DNA of 64,000 bases from Bryobacteraceae bacterium. Lineage in GTDB: Bacteria > Acidobacteriota > Terriglobia > Bryobacterales > Bryobacteraceae. This document shows positions 25,194 to 35,318 of the stretch, piece by piece. The translations under genes and the position numbers were made by a program. The stretch lies in contig BPGE01000001.1 in the NCBI GenBank assembly GCA_026002875.1, positions 4,745,561 through 4,809,560 of the forward strand. The letters are read 5' to 3'. The first letter of the stretch is position 1, and each line of letters begins with the position of its first letter. The notes under the pieces were generated by a model, which was not told where the DNA came from, searched no databases, and was given only the letters and a program-made list of their open reading frames with translations.

Positions 25194-27362
25194 TCAGCCT
25201 CCGATGCGGCGGTAGACGGTGACGGCAAGCGGCGGCAGCGTCAGCGACAGGCTCTGGCGGCGTCCGTGCATCTCCACCCGGTCGGTCCAGAGCTCCCCGT
25301 CGTTGCGGACGCCGCTGCCGCCGAAACGCTCCCAGTCCGTGTTGAGCACCTCGCGGTACACGCCCGGCTCGGGGACGCCGATGCGGTAGTTCTCGCGCAC
25401 GACGGGAGTGAAGTTGCAGACCCAGACCGTGAAATCGCGCCGGTGTTTCGACCAGCGCAGGAAGCTGATGACGCTCGAATCGATATCGTGGAAGTCGATC
25501 CAGTCGAACCCGTTCCAGTGGAAATCGACTTCGTACAAAGTGGGCTCAGAGACGTAAAAGTGATTCAGTTCCCGGACAAACTCCTGCAACTTCCGGTGGA
25601 AATCGTACTGGAGCAGATCCCAGCGGAGCTGCCCCTGCCAGTTCCATTCCTCGTACTGCCCCAGCTCGCAGCCCATGAACAGCAGCTTCTTGCCCGGGTG
25701 GCCGTACATGTAGCCGAGAAAGGCGCGGACGTTGGCGAAGCGCTGCCACTCGTCGCCGGGCATCTTGGCGATCAGGGACGCCTTGCCGTGCACCACTTCG
25801 TCATGCGAGATGGGAAGCATGAAGTTCTCGGTGAAGGCGTACAGGAGGCTGAAGGTGATCTGGTTGTGGCGGAACTTGCGGAACAGCGGGTCGGTGCGGA
25901 AATAGCCGAACATGTCGTGCATCCACCCCATGTTCCACTTCATTGTGAAGCCGAGCCCGCCGGCGTAGACCGGGTGGGACACGCCCGCGAAGGACGTCGA
26001 CTCCTCGGCGATGGTGACGGCGCCGGGAACCTTGTGGGCTTCTTCGTTGAACTTGCGGAGGAACGAAATGGCGTCGAGGTTTTCGTTCCCGCCATACTTG
26101 TTCGGGATCCACTCGCCGTCCCTGCGGCCGTAATCGAGATAGAGCATGGAGGCGACGGCATCCACGCGCAGGCCGTCGATGTGATACTCCTTCAGCCAGA
26201 AAAGGGCGTTCGAAATCAGAAAATTGCGCACTTCATTGCGCGCGTAGTTGAAAATCAGCGTGCCCCATTCCTTGTGTTCTCCGAGCCGCGGATCCTCGTA
26301 TTCGTAGCATGCCGTGCCGTCGAAACGGGCCAGGCCGTGCGCGTCCTTCGGAAAGTGGCCTGGCACCCAGTCGACAATCACGCCGATGCCGTTCTGGTGG
26401 CACTGATCGACGAAATGCTTGAAGTCGTCCGGCGTGCCGAACCGGGCGGTGGGCGCGTAGTAGCCGGTGACCTGGTAGCCCCAGCTGCCGGCGTAGGGGT
26501 GTTCCATAATCGGCATCAGCTCGATGTGCGTGTAGCCGAGGCGCCTGACGTAAGGAACCAGGTGCTGGGCGAGTTCGCGGTACGTCAGCGGCTCGCCCTC
26601 GGGGGTCTTCATCCAGGACTCGAGATGGACCTCGTAACAGTTGACCGGGCGTTCAAGCCAGTTGGTATGCGCGCGCGCCTCCATCCAGGCGCCGTCGTTC
26701 CACTGGTACTGTCCGAGCTCCCAGACCATGGAAGCGGTGAGTGGAGGCGTTTCGGCGGCGAAGGCGTAAGGGTCGCACTTCATCTCGGAGACGCCGAAGA
26801 TTTTCGAGCGGACGAAATACTTGTAAATGTCGCCCTGGCGGACGCCCGGCAGAAAGATCTCCCAGATGCCGCCGTCGCGGCGGCGCATGGGGTGGCGGTA
26901 GGCGTCCCACTGATTGAAGCTCCCGGCGACGCAGACGGTTTCCGCGTTCGGCGCCCAGACGGCGAAGCGGCAGCCCTGGACGCCGTCGATTTCCATCAGA
27001 TGCGCGCCCATGGTGCGCCAGGCTTCATAGTGCGTGCCTTCGGCGTGGAGATAGACGTCGAAATCGCTCAGAAGCAGGCCGAAACGGTATGGGTCTTCGA
27101 TGATTTCCGATCCGCCGCGGTACAGGGAGAGCTCAAGAAGGTAGCGGCCTGGCTCGCGCGCGGTCTGCGCGCCGAAGATCCCTCCGGGATGGAGCTTTGC
27201 CATGGGAACGCGGCCGCCGCCTTCCAGCAGCAGCGCCGCCTCGGCAGCGTGCGGGAGGAAGGCGCGCACCACATAGCCGTCCTCGACACGATGCGGGCCG
27301 AGGACGGAGAACGGATCTCCATGGTAGCCGCCGACGATCGCGTCGAATTCACCGGGGTTCAT
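25194..27362 (-). CDS. glgB: 1,4-alpha-glucan branching enzyme
   Basis: This 722-residue GH13 enzyme introduces alpha-1,6 branches in glycogen. An N-terminal carbohydrate-binding (CBM48-like) part contains [17 protein letters not shown]. The catalytic barrel has [10 protein letters not shown], the nucleophile aspartate in [15 protein letters not shown] (about residue 396), the acid/base glutamate in TIAEES (about 452) and the third acid in [10 protein letters not shown] (about 520). The start at 27362 matches the family start [19 protein letters not shown]. No glgA, glgC or glgP is in the window. Confidence 0.96.
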   Translation of the reverse strand: MNPGEFDAIVGGYHGDPFSVLGPHRVEDGYVVRAFLPHAAEAALLLEGGGRVPMAKLHPGGIFGAQTAREPGRYLLELSLYRGGSEIIEDPYRFGLLLSDFDVYLHAEGTHYEAWRTMGAHLMEIDGVQGCRFAVWAPNAETVCVAGSFNQWDAYRHPMRRRDGGIWEIFLPGVRQGDIYKYFVRSKIFGVSEMKCDPYAFAAETPPLTASMVWELGQYQWNDGAWMEARAHTNWLERPVNCYEVHLESWMKTPEGEPLTYRELAQHLVPYVRRLGYTHIELMPIMEHPYAGSWGYQVTGYYAPTARFGTPDDFKHFVDQCHQNGIGVIVDWVPGHFPKDAHGLARFDGTACYEYEDPRLGEHKEWGTLIFNYARNEVRNFLISNALFWLKEYHIDGLRVDAVASMLYLDYGRRDGEWIPNKYGGNENLDAISFLRKFNEEAHKVPGAVTIAEESTSFAGVSHPVYAGGLGFTMKWNMGWMHDMFGYFRTDPLFRKFRHNQITFSLLYAFTENFMLPISHDEVVHGKASLIAKMPGDEWQRFANVRAFLGYMYGHPGKKLLFMGCELGQYEEWNWQGQLRWDLLQYDFHRKLQEFVRELNHFYVSEPTLYEVDFHWNGFDWIDFHDIDSSVISFLRWSKHRRDFTVWVCNFTPVVRENYRIGVPEPGVYREVLNTDWERFGGSGVRNDGELWTDRVEMHGRRQSLSLTLPPLAVTVYRRIGG

Positions 27363-27381
27363 GCGGCTATTATGGCAATTC

Positions 27382-28305
27382 ATGGACCTGAGGTCATTGC
27401 CGAAGGCGGAACTGCACCTGCACCTGGAGGGGGCGGCGGAGGCGGAGACGCTGTGCGGAATCACGCCGGGGCTCGCCGTGGAAGAGGCGCGGGACCGGAT
27501 GCGGTTTTCCGACTTCGCGGAGTTTCTCCAGGCGTTCAAGTGGGTGCACTTCTGCCTGAAGAAGCCGGAACATTTCGCCCTGGTTCTGAAGCGGCTGCTC
27601 GAGCGGCTCGAAGCGCAGGGGGTGCGCTACGCCGAAATCAACGTGAGCGCGGGCGTGATGCTGTGGCGCGGGCTCCCCGTGGACGAGTTCTTCCACGCGA
27701 TCGCGGAGGAGGCGGAGCGCGGGCCCGTGCCCGTGCGCTTCATTTTCGATGCCGTCCGCCAGTTCGGCCTGGCGCATGTCGAAGCGGTGGCGGAAGCAGC
27801 CGTGCGCTGGGCGGGACGGGGCGTGGCGGGGTTCGGCATCGGGGGCGACGAGGCGCGGGGACCGGCGCGGCTCTACAGGGAGGTGTTCGAGCGTGTGCGG
27901 GCGGCGGGATTGGCCGCGGTGCCGCACGGAGGAGAGACGGCCGGCCCGGAGAGCGTCTGGGAGGCGCTCGAGTGCGGCGCGCGGCGGATCGGCCACGGCA
28001 TCCGCGCAGTGGAGGATCCCGTTCTGCTCGAGGAGCTGAAACGGCGCGATGTGGCTCTCGAAATCTGCATCACGAGCAACGTGAGAACCGGCGCGGTGCC
28101 CTCTCTGCGCGAACATCCGGTCCGGAGGCTGTTCGACGCGGGCGTGCCGCTGGTGCTGAACACGGACGATCCGGCGCTGTTCGGTACGACGCTGGTTCGC
28201 GAGTACGAGCTGGCGCGGGACGTGTTCGGATTTGCCGATGAGGAGTTGCAGCAGCTGGCGCGGAACAGTTTCCGCTACGCGCTGGCGGCGCCGCCGCCGG
28301 ATTGA
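27382..28305 (+). CDS. Adenosine deaminase-family hydrolase (adenosine or aminodeoxyfutalosine deaminase)
   Basis: This 307-residue metal-dependent deaminase begins with [13 protein letters not shown], carrying the first zinc histidines. It continues with [26 protein letters not shown] and [10 protein letters not shown], in the order seen in adenosine deaminases. In bacteria this family also includes aminodeoxyfutalosine deaminase of the menaquinone pathway; sequence motifs alone do not decide. The start is divergent from glgB, 19 bp apart. Its 3' end overlaps the convergent cysE by 31 bp. Confidence 0.88.
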   Translation: MDLRSLPKAELHLHLEGAAEAETLCGITPGLAVEEARDRMRFSDFAEFLQAFKWVHFCLKKPEHFALVLKRLLERLEAQGVRYAEINVSAGVMLWRGLPVDEFFHAIAEEAERGPVPVRFIFDAVRQFGLAHVEAVAEAAVRWAGRGVAGFGIGGDEARGPARLYREVFERVRAAGLAAVPHGGETAGPESVWEALECGARRIGHGIRAVEDPVLLEELKRRDVALEICITSNVRTGAVPSLREHPVRRLFDAGVPLVLNTDDPALFGTTLVREYELARDVFGFADEELQQLARNSFRYALAAPPPD

Positions 28306-28943
28306 GCGATCTTCTCGGAGAGTTCGCGGACGATCCTTTCGAGCTGTTCGACACGCTGCGACAGCTGCTCGATGGCCTGGCCCTCGGGATCGGGAAGCTT
28401 GGCGTGTTCGAGAGCTTCTTCATTGTCGAGGCGGCTGCGGACGATCCGGCCCGGGACGCCCACGACGGTGGAATGATCGGGGACGGACTTCAGCACGACG
28501 GAGCCGGCGCCGATGCGGACGTGATTGCCAATGGTGATGTTGCCGAGCACCTTGGCGCCGCTGCCGACAATGACGTGGTTCCCGAGAGTGGGGTGGCGCT
28601 TGCCTTTTTCCTTGCCGGTGCCGCCGAGGGTCACGCCCTGGTAAAGAAGACAGTCGTCGCCGATAATGGCTGTTTCGCCGATGACCACGCCCATGCCGTG
28701 ATCGATGAAGAAACGGCGGCCGATCTGCGCTCCAGGGTGGATCTCGATGCCGGTGAGGGAGCGCGAGAGCTGGCTGATCATGCGCGCCAGCGTCGTGAAG
28801 CCCGCCCGGTAGAGCCGGTGCGCGAGCCTGTGGAGGAGAATCGCGTGAAAGCCGGGATAACAGAACAGGATTTCGATGACGCTCTTCGCCGCGGGGTCTT
28901 CGCGGAAGATCGTATCGATCTGCTCCCGGATCGTGCGGAACAT
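28275..28943 (-). CDS. cysE: Serine O-acetyltransferase
   Basis: This 222-residue left-handed beta-helix acetyltransferase makes O-acetylserine for cysteine synthesis. The N-terminal helical part is followed by [40 protein letters not shown] and [18 protein letters not shown], all classic for CysE. The C-terminus carries an extra coiled-coil tail ([25 protein letters not shown]), longer than in the minimal bacterial enzyme. The ATG at 28943 was chosen; another ATG at 28958 is in frame, and neither has a strong ribosome-binding site. Confidence 0.92.
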   Translation of the reverse strand: MFRTIREQIDTIFREDPAAKSVIEILFCYPGFHAILLHRLAHRLYRAGFTTLARMISQLSRSLTGIEIHPGAQIGRRFFIDHGMGVVIGETAIIGDDCLLYQGVTLGGTGKEKGKRHPTLGNHVIVGSGAKVLGNITIGNHVRIGAGSVVLKSVPDHSTVVGVPGRIVRSRLDNEEALEHAKLPDPEGQAIEQLSQRVEQLERIVRELSEKIAQSGGGAASA

Positions 28944-29167
28944 CGTTTGTCTTATCATTATGTGCCGTCTGCGGGGGTGGCGCTGACGCCAATTCCCAGC
29001 GCCGGGGAGGAGATCCGCGCGCGCTCGCGGCGCGCGCGGCTGGTTCCGTCAGCGCGGGCGGACTTGTCACGGAATGCGTCAGGGGCCAGCCGGAGCCGGG
29101 CGGCAGGCGCGCCGTTGACTCCGGCGCCGCGCGGGCCTCGGCGCCCCTGCGAAAATGGGATTTCGCC

Positions 29168-29767
29168 ATGATCGCTCATCTGCGCGGCACGCTTCTCGAG
29201 AAGCATCCCAACCAGGCCATCGTCGAGGCGCAGGGCGTGGGCTACGACGTCGCTGTTCCCGTCTCGACGTTCGCGGCGCTGCCCGAGCCGGGCGCGGAAG
29301 TCAAGCTGAAGATCCACACGGTGGTCCGCGAAGACGCGATTCAGCTGTTCGGGTTTCTGACGGCGGAAGAAAAGGCGCTGTTCGAGAAGCTGATCACGGT
29401 GAGCGGCGTCGGTCCGAGGCTGGCGCTGACGGTGCTCAGCGGCATTGCCGCGCCGGATCTTGCCGGAGTGATCCGTTCGGCCGACGTGCAGAAGCTGACG
29501 CGCGTGCCGGGGATCGGGAAGAAAACAGCGGAGCGGATTGTGCTCGAGCTGCGGGACAAAATCGATGAAAGCCCGCGGCGCGCCGCCGGTCTACCCGGCG
29601 CGCCCGCCGTGATCCTGTCGCAGGAAGAGGCCGACGTCGTCAGCGCGCTCGTGAATCTGGGCGCGCAGCGGGCGGCGGCGGAGACGGCTGCCCGGCGCGC
29701 TGCGCAGGAGCTCGCCGGGCGCGGTTTTGAGGAAATGTTCCGGCGGGCGCTGGAACTGCTGCGATAA
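29168..29767 (+). CDS. ruvA: Holliday junction DNA helicase subunit RuvA
   Basis: This 199-residue protein has the OB-fold start MIAHLRGTLLEKHPNQAIVE. The two helix-hairpin-helix motifs follow as ITVSGVGPRLALTVLSG and LTRVPGIGKKTAERIVLELRDK, and a C-terminal domain III contacts RuvB (EADVVSALVNLGAQRAAAE). It binds four-way junctions as a tetramer and works with RuvB, encoded six bases downstream. The 209-bp stretch before it (28959-29167) shows no gene. Confidence 0.96.
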   Translation: MIAHLRGTLLEKHPNQAIVEAQGVGYDVAVPVSTFAALPEPGAEVKLKIHTVVREDAIQLFGFLTAEEKALFEKLITVSGVGPRLALTVLSGIAAPDLAGVIRSADVQKLTRVPGIGKKTAERIVLELRDKIDESPRRAAGLPGAPAVILSQEEADVVSALVNLGAQRAAAETAARRAAQELAGRGFEEMFRRALELLR

Positions 29768-29773
29768 TCGGGA

Positions 29774-30823
29774 ATGCCGGAGCGGATGCCAGAGCAGAAC
29801 AGATCGCGGCGTTTTGTTTCCGCGGAAGCGGCCCCCGAGGAGCTGCAGTTCGAAGCTTCGCTGCGGCCGCGGACGCTGGCGGATTTCACCGGGCAGGAGA
29901 AAGTGAAGGAGCTCCTCGCGGTGACGATCGAAGCGGCGCGGCTGCGCGGCGAGGCGATGGATCATGTGCTCCTGATCGGCCCGCCGGGGCTCGGCAAGAC
30001 GACGCTCGCGACGATCATCGCAGCGGAGCTCGGCGTGCCGATCGACCTGTCAAGCGGGCCGCTTCTGCAGCGGAAGATTGATCTGACGGGCATCCTGACC
30101 AATCTTCGCGAGCGGCAGGTCTTCTTCATCGATGAGATCCACCGGCTGATGCCCGATGTGGAAGAGGTTCTCTATTCGGCGCTCGAGGATTTCCGGATCG
30201 ACGTGGTGATCGGGCAGGGGCCGGGGGCGAGGACGCACTCGCTGCCGCTGCACCGGTTCACGGGGGTAGGGGCCACGACGCGGCAGGGCTTGCTGAGCGC
30301 GCCGCTCCGCAGCCGTTTCGGCCTGATCCTGTATCTGAAGCACTACGACGTGCCGGAGATGACCCGGATCGTCATGCGCGCGGCGCGGCTGCTGGAGACG
30401 CCTATCGACCCTGACGCCGCGGAAGAGATCGCCCGGCGGAGCCGCGGAACGCCCCGCATCGCGAACCGCCTGCTTCGGCGCGTTCGGGACTTCGCGCAGG
30501 TGCGCGCTTCGGGCCACATCACGCTCGATGTGGCGCGCGGGGCGCTTGACCTGCTCGAGGTCGACCCTCTCGGGCTCGACGAGGTCGACAAGAAAATCAT
30601 GCTGACGATTCTCGAGAAGTACGGCGGCGGGCCGGTCGGGCTCGGGACCATTGCGGCGTCCACCGACGAAGAGCCGGACACGATCGAGGAAGTGTACGAG
30701 CCCTACCTGATGCAGCTCGGCTTTCTGGACCGGACCCCGCGGGGGCGCGTGGGGACTCCGCGCGCGTTCGAGTACTTCAGGGTGCCGCTGCGGCCGAATC
30801 TCGGGCAGAACCGGCTGTTTTGA
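29774..30823 (+). CDS. ruvB: Holliday junction branch-migration ATPase RuvB
   Basis: This 349-residue AAA+ motor has the Walker A motif GPPGLGKTT, Walker B with FIDEIHRL, the sensor region GATTRQG and the arginine-finger region LRSRFG. A C-terminal winged helix follows (EPYLMQLGFLDRTPRGR). It drives branch migration with RuvA. No ruvC is found next to ruvAB here. An alternative ATG at 29786 is possible. Confidence 0.97.
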   Translation: MPERMPEQNRSRRFVSAEAAPEELQFEASLRPRTLADFTGQEKVKELLAVTIEAARLRGEAMDHVLLIGPPGLGKTTLATIIAAELGVPIDLSSGPLLQRKIDLTGILTNLRERQVFFIDEIHRLMPDVEEVLYSALEDFRIDVVIGQGPGARTHSLPLHRFTGVGATTRQGLLSAPLRSRFGLILYLKHYDVPEMTRIVMRAARLLETPIDPDAAEEIARRSRGTPRIANRLLRRVRDFAQVRASGHITLDVARGALDLLEVDPLGLDEVDKKIMLTILEKYGGGPVGLGTIAASTDEEPDTIEEVYEPYLMQLGFLDRTPRGRVGTPRAFEYFRVPLRPNLGQNRLF

Positions 30824-30832
30824 CGCGCGGCG

Positions 30833-33304
30833 TCAGAACAGGGTTTTCGCCGCTTCATTCGCGTAGCAGATTTTTCCGCCGTCGGATTCCAGGATCAGCA
30901 CGGCGGCGATTTCGGCCTCGGGGCGCGCCGTGGCGGCGAGGGCGCGCGTGGCGGTCAGGAAGAACAGCGGTCCGAGCGCGAGGAAGTCATCGCCGCCGTA
31001 CAGGCGCCGCAGTTTGCGGTGGAACGTTTCGGCCATCTCCCGGGCGAAGCGGGCCATGTCGCTGGCGGCCTTTTTCGGCGCGATGCGCGTCAGGCGCTGC
31101 ACTTCGCGGGCGCAGTCCGCGGTATTGAGGACCGCTTCCACAAGGAACGCGTCGGCCATCAGCAGCGAAACGAAGTTGCGTTGCTGGCGCTTCACGCTGG
31201 CGAGGATGTAGCGCAGGTCGGCGGGCTCGTAATACGCAGCGGTCTGCTTCCTGCCGGCATCCATCAGGAACTTCCACGTCTCGGCCAGGCGCTCGCGGAA
31301 TGCCGGCGCGCACGCCTGAAGAACCGAGTCGACTGTCTTCGGATCCATGAAATCGTACGTCAGGTCCTTCTTGCGCGGTCCGGAGCAGGGTGGGCTGCAG
31401 GACCATGCCAGCAACGGGTGCACGGCGCTCGGCCGCGCGTACGATTCCACGTCCGAAAGATAGAGCGCTGGCAGCCACTGACGAGCCATGTTCTGCACGG
31501 CGGAAGCGGCGCGGCTCATCGTCGGCAGATACTCCGGCGCTCCCGGCGATGGCGTATCGAGCCACGATTCCACCAGCGGACCGGCCACCCGGACGTGAAG
31601 ACTGGCCGTGCAGGGTTTGTCCGGGATCGTGACGTTTTCAAGCCCGTAAGCGCCGAGCACGCGAAGGTACGGAGTGTGCAACACCGCCGGGTTGAGCTGG
31701 CGGCGGTCTGTGAAGCTGAGGGAGAAGTGATCCCGCTTCGCCTCGCCGTTGCAGGCGGAGAGGGCGGCGGAAAAAATCATCGCGGTTTGGGTGCGCAGGT
31801 CGGCCGCTAGGGCGTCCACCGCCTGTGCGGTGTAGCGGATCTGGAGCCGGCCGTCCTCGGTGACGCTCGCTTCGGCGGAGGCGAAGCTTTCGAGATCCCG
31901 CTGCTTGCGGCGCGTGCGCAGCATGGGAGCGTGCAGCTCGACAAAGAAGCGGCGGCGGAATGTTTCAGTGAGCAGGCCGCGGCGAAGCCGGAGCAGCGCA
32001 GTGTCCGGGCTGAAGAGCGGACTCAGATCTCCGCGAGCCACCTGCGCGGCGGCGGCGAGGCCCTCTGCCGTGAAGGGGAACGTCGCGTCGGCAAGAGCGG
32101 CGCGGGACGTCCTGGCGCCGAGTCCGGCGGCGAGGCGCAGTTCCCACTGCTTCGTCAGCGCTTCGGCGGCTGGCGCGGCCAGTTTCAGCGCCGCTTCCGA
32201 CCAGCGGCTCAGCGTGCCCCGCAGCGTTCCCGAATCTCCGAACAATTCCTCCAGCCGGTCCAGGGCCCACTGGCCGGGAGTTTCCGCATTCAGCTCGCGC
32301 GCGGCGGCAGGAGGCAGCGCTTTGAGCAGCTCGGCGACGCCGTCTCTGTCCAGCAGGCGGGCGAGCTGCTGCGCGGCCCAGTGCTGTCCGCTCTTCTCCG
32401 GTTCGCCGCCCGGCGGCGTGGCGAGGTTGTCCAGCAGTTGTGCCAGAGAGTCGAGAACCGCCGGTGGCAGCCAACCGGCAGCCCTGCGCGCCAGGTTGAA
32501 CGCTGCAGCCCCGGAGCCGGCCTCGTCGCCGATCCATTCCTGCAGGCGCGCCGCAAGATCCCGCCACGGCAGGGACTGCTGCAGCAGCTCCCAGAACGCC
32601 GCTTCGGCGCGGGCGCCCAGGCTCTGCCAGAATGCGCGGAGCGCGTCGAATGCCCGCAGCGTGGAGCCGGCGTTCCTGACGAACTCTTCGACCCGGCGGC
32701 TGCCGAGGCTGTTGACGAGTCCGCGCACCCAGTGGAGCGGATGCAGTCCCAGAAGAGCCGAAGCGAGCTCATGCGCGTTGACGACCGCGGCGGATTGAGG
32801 CTGGAAGCTCCAGCCGCCTTCCATCGCGAGGCTGGCGGCGCGTTGCGAGCAGCGCGTGACGGCGACGCGGATTCCCGGCGTGCCGTCGATGTCTTCGCGC
32901 ACGGCGGCGGCAATCCAGCCAGCCGCCCATTCTCCACGGACCGCCGCCATCCCGGCGGAATGAACGCGCACGCCCGTGGTTCCCCGGAGCAGTCCTTCGC
33001 CCACTTCTTTCAGCCAGTGCAGGTCCATGCCGAAAGGCGCCCGGACCGCAAACGCGAGCCGGCCGGAGCCTTGCCGCACGAGGACCGCGCCAGGGGGCAG
33101 ATCCTGCGGCGAACGGATTTCTTCCAGGCCGAAGGGCAACAGACCGGCGCAGCCGGGAAACCGGGCTGCGAGCCAGTTCGATCCCGCCTGAAACCACTCC
33201 GCCGTTTCCGGCGCGGCGGGCGGAAAATCGTCAGGCAAACAGTTGCGGCACGCCATGGCGGCGGCGCTTTCAGGAGAGACAGGACAGAGAAATTCCAGCG
33301 GCAA
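30833..33304 (-). CDS. Large protein of unknown function
   Basis: This approximately 823-residue protein has no recognised domain. A TTG at 33304 is the preferred start because GGAGG lies six bases upstream; an ATG at 33256 and a GTG at 33439 are alternatives. The sequence is mostly helical with many Ala, Leu and Arg. Cysteine pairs near the N-terminus (FLCP followed by MACRNC) and near residue 620 (SCSPPC) might bind metal. There is no signal peptide or clear transmembrane helix. It is flanked by ruvB (convergent) and a small gene at 33495. The function cannot be assigned. Confidence 0.7.
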   Translation of the reverse strand: MPLEFLCPVSPESAAAMACRNCLPDDFPPAAPETAEWFQAGSNWLAARFPGCAGLLPFGLEEIRSPQDLPPGAVLVRQGSGRLAFAVRAPFGMDLHWLKEVGEGLLRGTTGVRVHSAGMAAVRGEWAAGWIAAAVREDIDGTPGIRVAVTRCSQRAASLAMEGGWSFQPQSAAVVNAHELASALLGLHPLHWVRGLVNSLGSRRVEEFVRNAGSTLRAFDALRAFWQSLGARAEAAFWELLQQSLPWRDLAARLQEWIGDEAGSGAAAFNLARRAAGWLPPAVLDSLAQLLDNLATPPGGEPEKSGQHWAAQQLARLLDRDGVAELLKALPPAAARELNAETPGQWALDRLEELFGDSGTLRGTLSRWSEAALKLAAPAAEALTKQWELRLAAGLGARTSRAALADATFPFTAEGLAAAAQVARGDLSPLFSPDTALLRLRRGLLTETFRRRFFVELHAPMLRTRRKQRDLESFASAEASVTEDGRLQIRYTAQAVDALAADLRTQTAMIFSAALSACNGEAKRDHFSLSFTDRRQLNPAVLHTPYLRVLGAYGLENVTIPDKPCTASLHVRVAGPLVESWLDTPSPGAPEYLPTMSRAASAVQNMARQWLPALYLSDVESYARPSAVHPLLAWSCSPPCSGPRKKDLTYDFMDPKTVDSVLQACAPAFRERLAETWKFLMDAGRKQTAAYYEPADLRYILASVKRQQRNFVSLLMADAFLVEAVLNTADCAREVQRLTRIAPKKAASDMARFAREMAETFHRKLRRLYGGDDFLALGPLFFLTATRALAATARPEAEIAAVLILESDGGKICYANEAAKTLF

Positions 33305-33321
33305 GGCAAGCCTCCAGAAAG

Positions 33322-33349
33322 CGGAGGCCCTGCGGCTGCAGGGCCTCCG
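33322..33349. promoter_or_regulatory. Stable hairpin in the leader of the 30833-33304 gene
   Basis: A perfect 12-bp stem (CGGAGGCCCTGC with its complement) closes a four-base loop, just upstream of the TTG start and GGAGG of the minus-strand gene. It is followed on that strand by GCTTTCTGGAGG, so only a short T stretch is present. It may stabilise the mRNA 5' end or act in attenuation. Termination is less likely. Confidence 0.5.
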
Positions 33350-33494
33350 GAAAGCGGCCCGCAGGGAGAACCGGTCCGGTCCGCCCCGGGCGGGCCTCAA
33401 CGGCACCACCAGAAAAGTCCGCCCAATTCGACTGTACACCGGAGAGGCCGGAAATCCGGGCGGATCAAAGGCGCAAAAGATCCGGATTGGCTCG

Positions 33495-33776
33495 CTAAAA
33501 CGGCGGAATTAAATGGATTTGCGGACGGCGCGGATTTTTTTGCAACTCCTGTGACGCACGGCTGCGGCGGCGCTCGAGCCAGGCGTTCATCTCGCCGAGG
33601 GAGGCGAAGAATCCGGCAAAGCGCGGGTCCATGCGGTCCGGAGCGCGGAGCGAGCGGCGGAAGTCGCGCGGCGTAAAGATGCCGTGCGCGTGGATGACCG
33701 CGGCGCCCATCGGGCGGTACTCGTGCGTGCCCTGAGCCCAGGCCAGTTCGTCATCGATCCAGAGTGCGAAACCCAT
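33495..33776 (-). CDS. Small hypothetical protein downstream of a GNAT acetyltransferase
   Basis: This 93-residue protein starts at ATG 33776, one base after the stop of the acetyltransferase, so it is probably translated by coupling. The sequence (MGFALWIDDELAWAQGTHEY, then a basic C-terminus ending in IHLIPPF) has no signal peptide and no known motif. Confidence 0.55.
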   Translation of the reverse strand: MGFALWIDDELAWAQGTHEYRPMGAAVIHAHGIFTPRDFRRSLRAPDRMDPRFAGFFASLGEMNAWLERRRSRASQELQKNPRRPQIHLIPPF

Positions 33777-33777
33777 G

Positions 33778-34179
33778 TCAGGCAAGCTCTCCCCGAAGAA
33801 AAGTCCAGGCCAAAGGCGACTGCGTAAAGCCAATGCGGGGATAGTCGTCCTCGGTCTTCAGCACGCCCAGCAGCACGATGCGGCACGGAGCGGCGCGCAG
33901 CACGGTCCGGAGCAGCTCCTTCCCGATGCCCTGGCGCTGATATTCCGCGCGCACGGCGAGATCGCTGCAGTAGGTGACGAGGACGAAGTCGGTGAAGCAG
34001 CGCGCGGCGCCCGCCAGCTGCGGGCCATCCCAGGCGGTGGCGAGGAGGTTCGAGTGTTCCAGCATCAGGGCGATGGCTTCGGGACTGCCGACGGGGCGGC
34101 GTTCGCCCAGCCCGGAAGAGTTCAGCAGTTCGATGGACTCGCGGGCCGTGATGCGCCGCTCGATTGTGTCGTCCATCAT
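33778..34179 (-). CDS. GNAT-family N-acetyltransferase
   Basis: This 133-residue protein has the acetyl-CoA binding signature LAVRAEYQRQGIGKELLRTVL preceded by strand residues VLVTYCSDLAV. The C-terminal strand ends in FTQSPLAW. The overall order matches small single-domain GNAT enzymes; the acceptor substrate is unknown. It is divergent from the TIM-barrel protein at 34209. Confidence 0.82.
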   Translation of the reverse strand: MMDDTIERRITARESIELLNSSGLGERRPVGSPEAIALMLEHSNLLATAWDGPQLAGAARCFTDFVLVTYCSDLAVRAEYQRQGIGKELLRTVLRAAPCRIVLLGVLKTEDDYPRIGFTQSPLAWTFLRGELA

Positions 34180-34208
34180 GCTATACGATAGCGGGCAGGG
34201 ATCCCATC

Positions 34209-35054
34209 ATGACACGCAAAGACTTCCTCCTCTCCGCGTCGGCTGCGCCCCTGATTGCCGCCGCGCAGCCAGCCGAACCGAAGGTCCAGCGGAAGAACCG
34301 CCTGAAGCAGGGCGTGTGCCCGGGCGTCTTCGGCCGCAACATGCCGTTCGAAGAGCGCGCCCGGCAGGCGGCGCGGCTCGGAGCGCACTGCTTCGATCTT
34401 CAGGGGCCGCAGAATTGGCCGATCCTGAAGAAATACGGGCTCGTTCCAACCGTGGTGCCGGGCGGCGGGCGGCTGACCGACGCGTGCAACGACAAGGCTC
34501 TGCACGAGAAGATCCTCGCCGAGTTCCGTGAAAACATTCCGCGGGCCCGCAAGGAAGGCGTGCCGAACGTCATCACGTTTTCGGGCAACCGGCGCGGCAA
34601 GAGCGACGAGGAGGGGCTGGAGAACTGCTACATCGTGCTGAAAGAGGCGGTCAAGATCGCCGAGGACAACGAAGTCACCATCGTGATGGAGCTGCTGAAC
34701 TCGAAGGTGGACCACAAGGACTATCAGTGCGACCGCACGCCGTGGGGCGTCGAGCTGTGCAAGCGGGTGAATTCGCCTCGGTTCAAGCTGCTGTACGACA
34801 TCTACCACATGCAGATCATGGAGGGCGACATCATCCGCACGATCCGCGAGAACATCCAGTATTTCGGGCATATGCACACGGCCGGCAATCCCGGGCGGCA
34901 CCAGTTCGACGATTCGCAGGAGCTGAATTACAGGGCCATTGCGCGGGCGATCGTGGACGCAGGCTACACGGGATATCTTTCGCACGAATACACGCCGACG
35001 ACGCCTGACCCTGTGAAGACGCTCGACGAGATGATGACCATCTGCGACGTGTGA
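34209..35054 (+). CDS. Exported sugar-phosphate isomerase/epimerase-like TIM-barrel protein (hydroxypyruvate-isomerase-like)
   Basis: This 281-residue protein opens with a short export signal (MTRKDFLLSASAAPLIAAAQ; possibly Tat-like, though without a canonical twin arginine). The rest is an AP-endonuclease-2-type barrel with IVMELLNSKVDH, LLYDIYHMQIMEGD, HMHTAGNPGRHQ and LSHEYTPT, which supply the Glu, Asp, His and Glu metal ligands seen in hydroxypyruvate isomerases. The substrate is uncertain. Acidobacteria often carry exported members of this family. Confidence 0.8.
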   Translation: MTRKDFLLSASAAPLIAAAQPAEPKVQRKNRLKQGVCPGVFGRNMPFEERARQAARLGAHCFDLQGPQNWPILKKYGLVPTVVPGGGRLTDACNDKALHEKILAEFRENIPRARKEGVPNVITFSGNRRGKSDEEGLENCYIVLKEAVKIAEDNEVTIVMELLNSKVDHKDYQCDRTPWGVELCKRVNSPRFKLLYDIYHMQIMEGDIIRTIRENIQYFGHMHTAGNPGRHQFDDSQELNYRAIARAIVDAGYTGYLSHEYTPTTPDPVKTLDEMMTICDV

Positions 35055-35318
35055 GAGCTGGGCGGGGAACCGTTGCCTGGCAACCTTGGGCCGCTTGTTG
35101 TGCGCCTGCTTTGGGGGAAGCGTTGACGATGGGCGGGGGCAAGAAGGTGAACCGCTCCATCGAAATCGCCAGCCCTGCGCGGGCGCGGCGCGCGGCGCCC
35201 CGGACGCCCCAGCGGCGTGATGCGGAGTGTCAGCGGGCTGGGACGGGGCTGACCGCATGGTCGCAGCCCTTCTGGCTGCTCCCGTACGGCTCCAGACGTG
35301 CAGTGCGCGAGGGTCTTG
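35055..35318. other. Intergenic region without recognised gene
   Basis: This GC-rich stretch lies between convergent genes (34209-35054 and the gcvPB end at 35319). No convincing terminator, RNA or coding sequence was seen. Confidence 0.5.
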
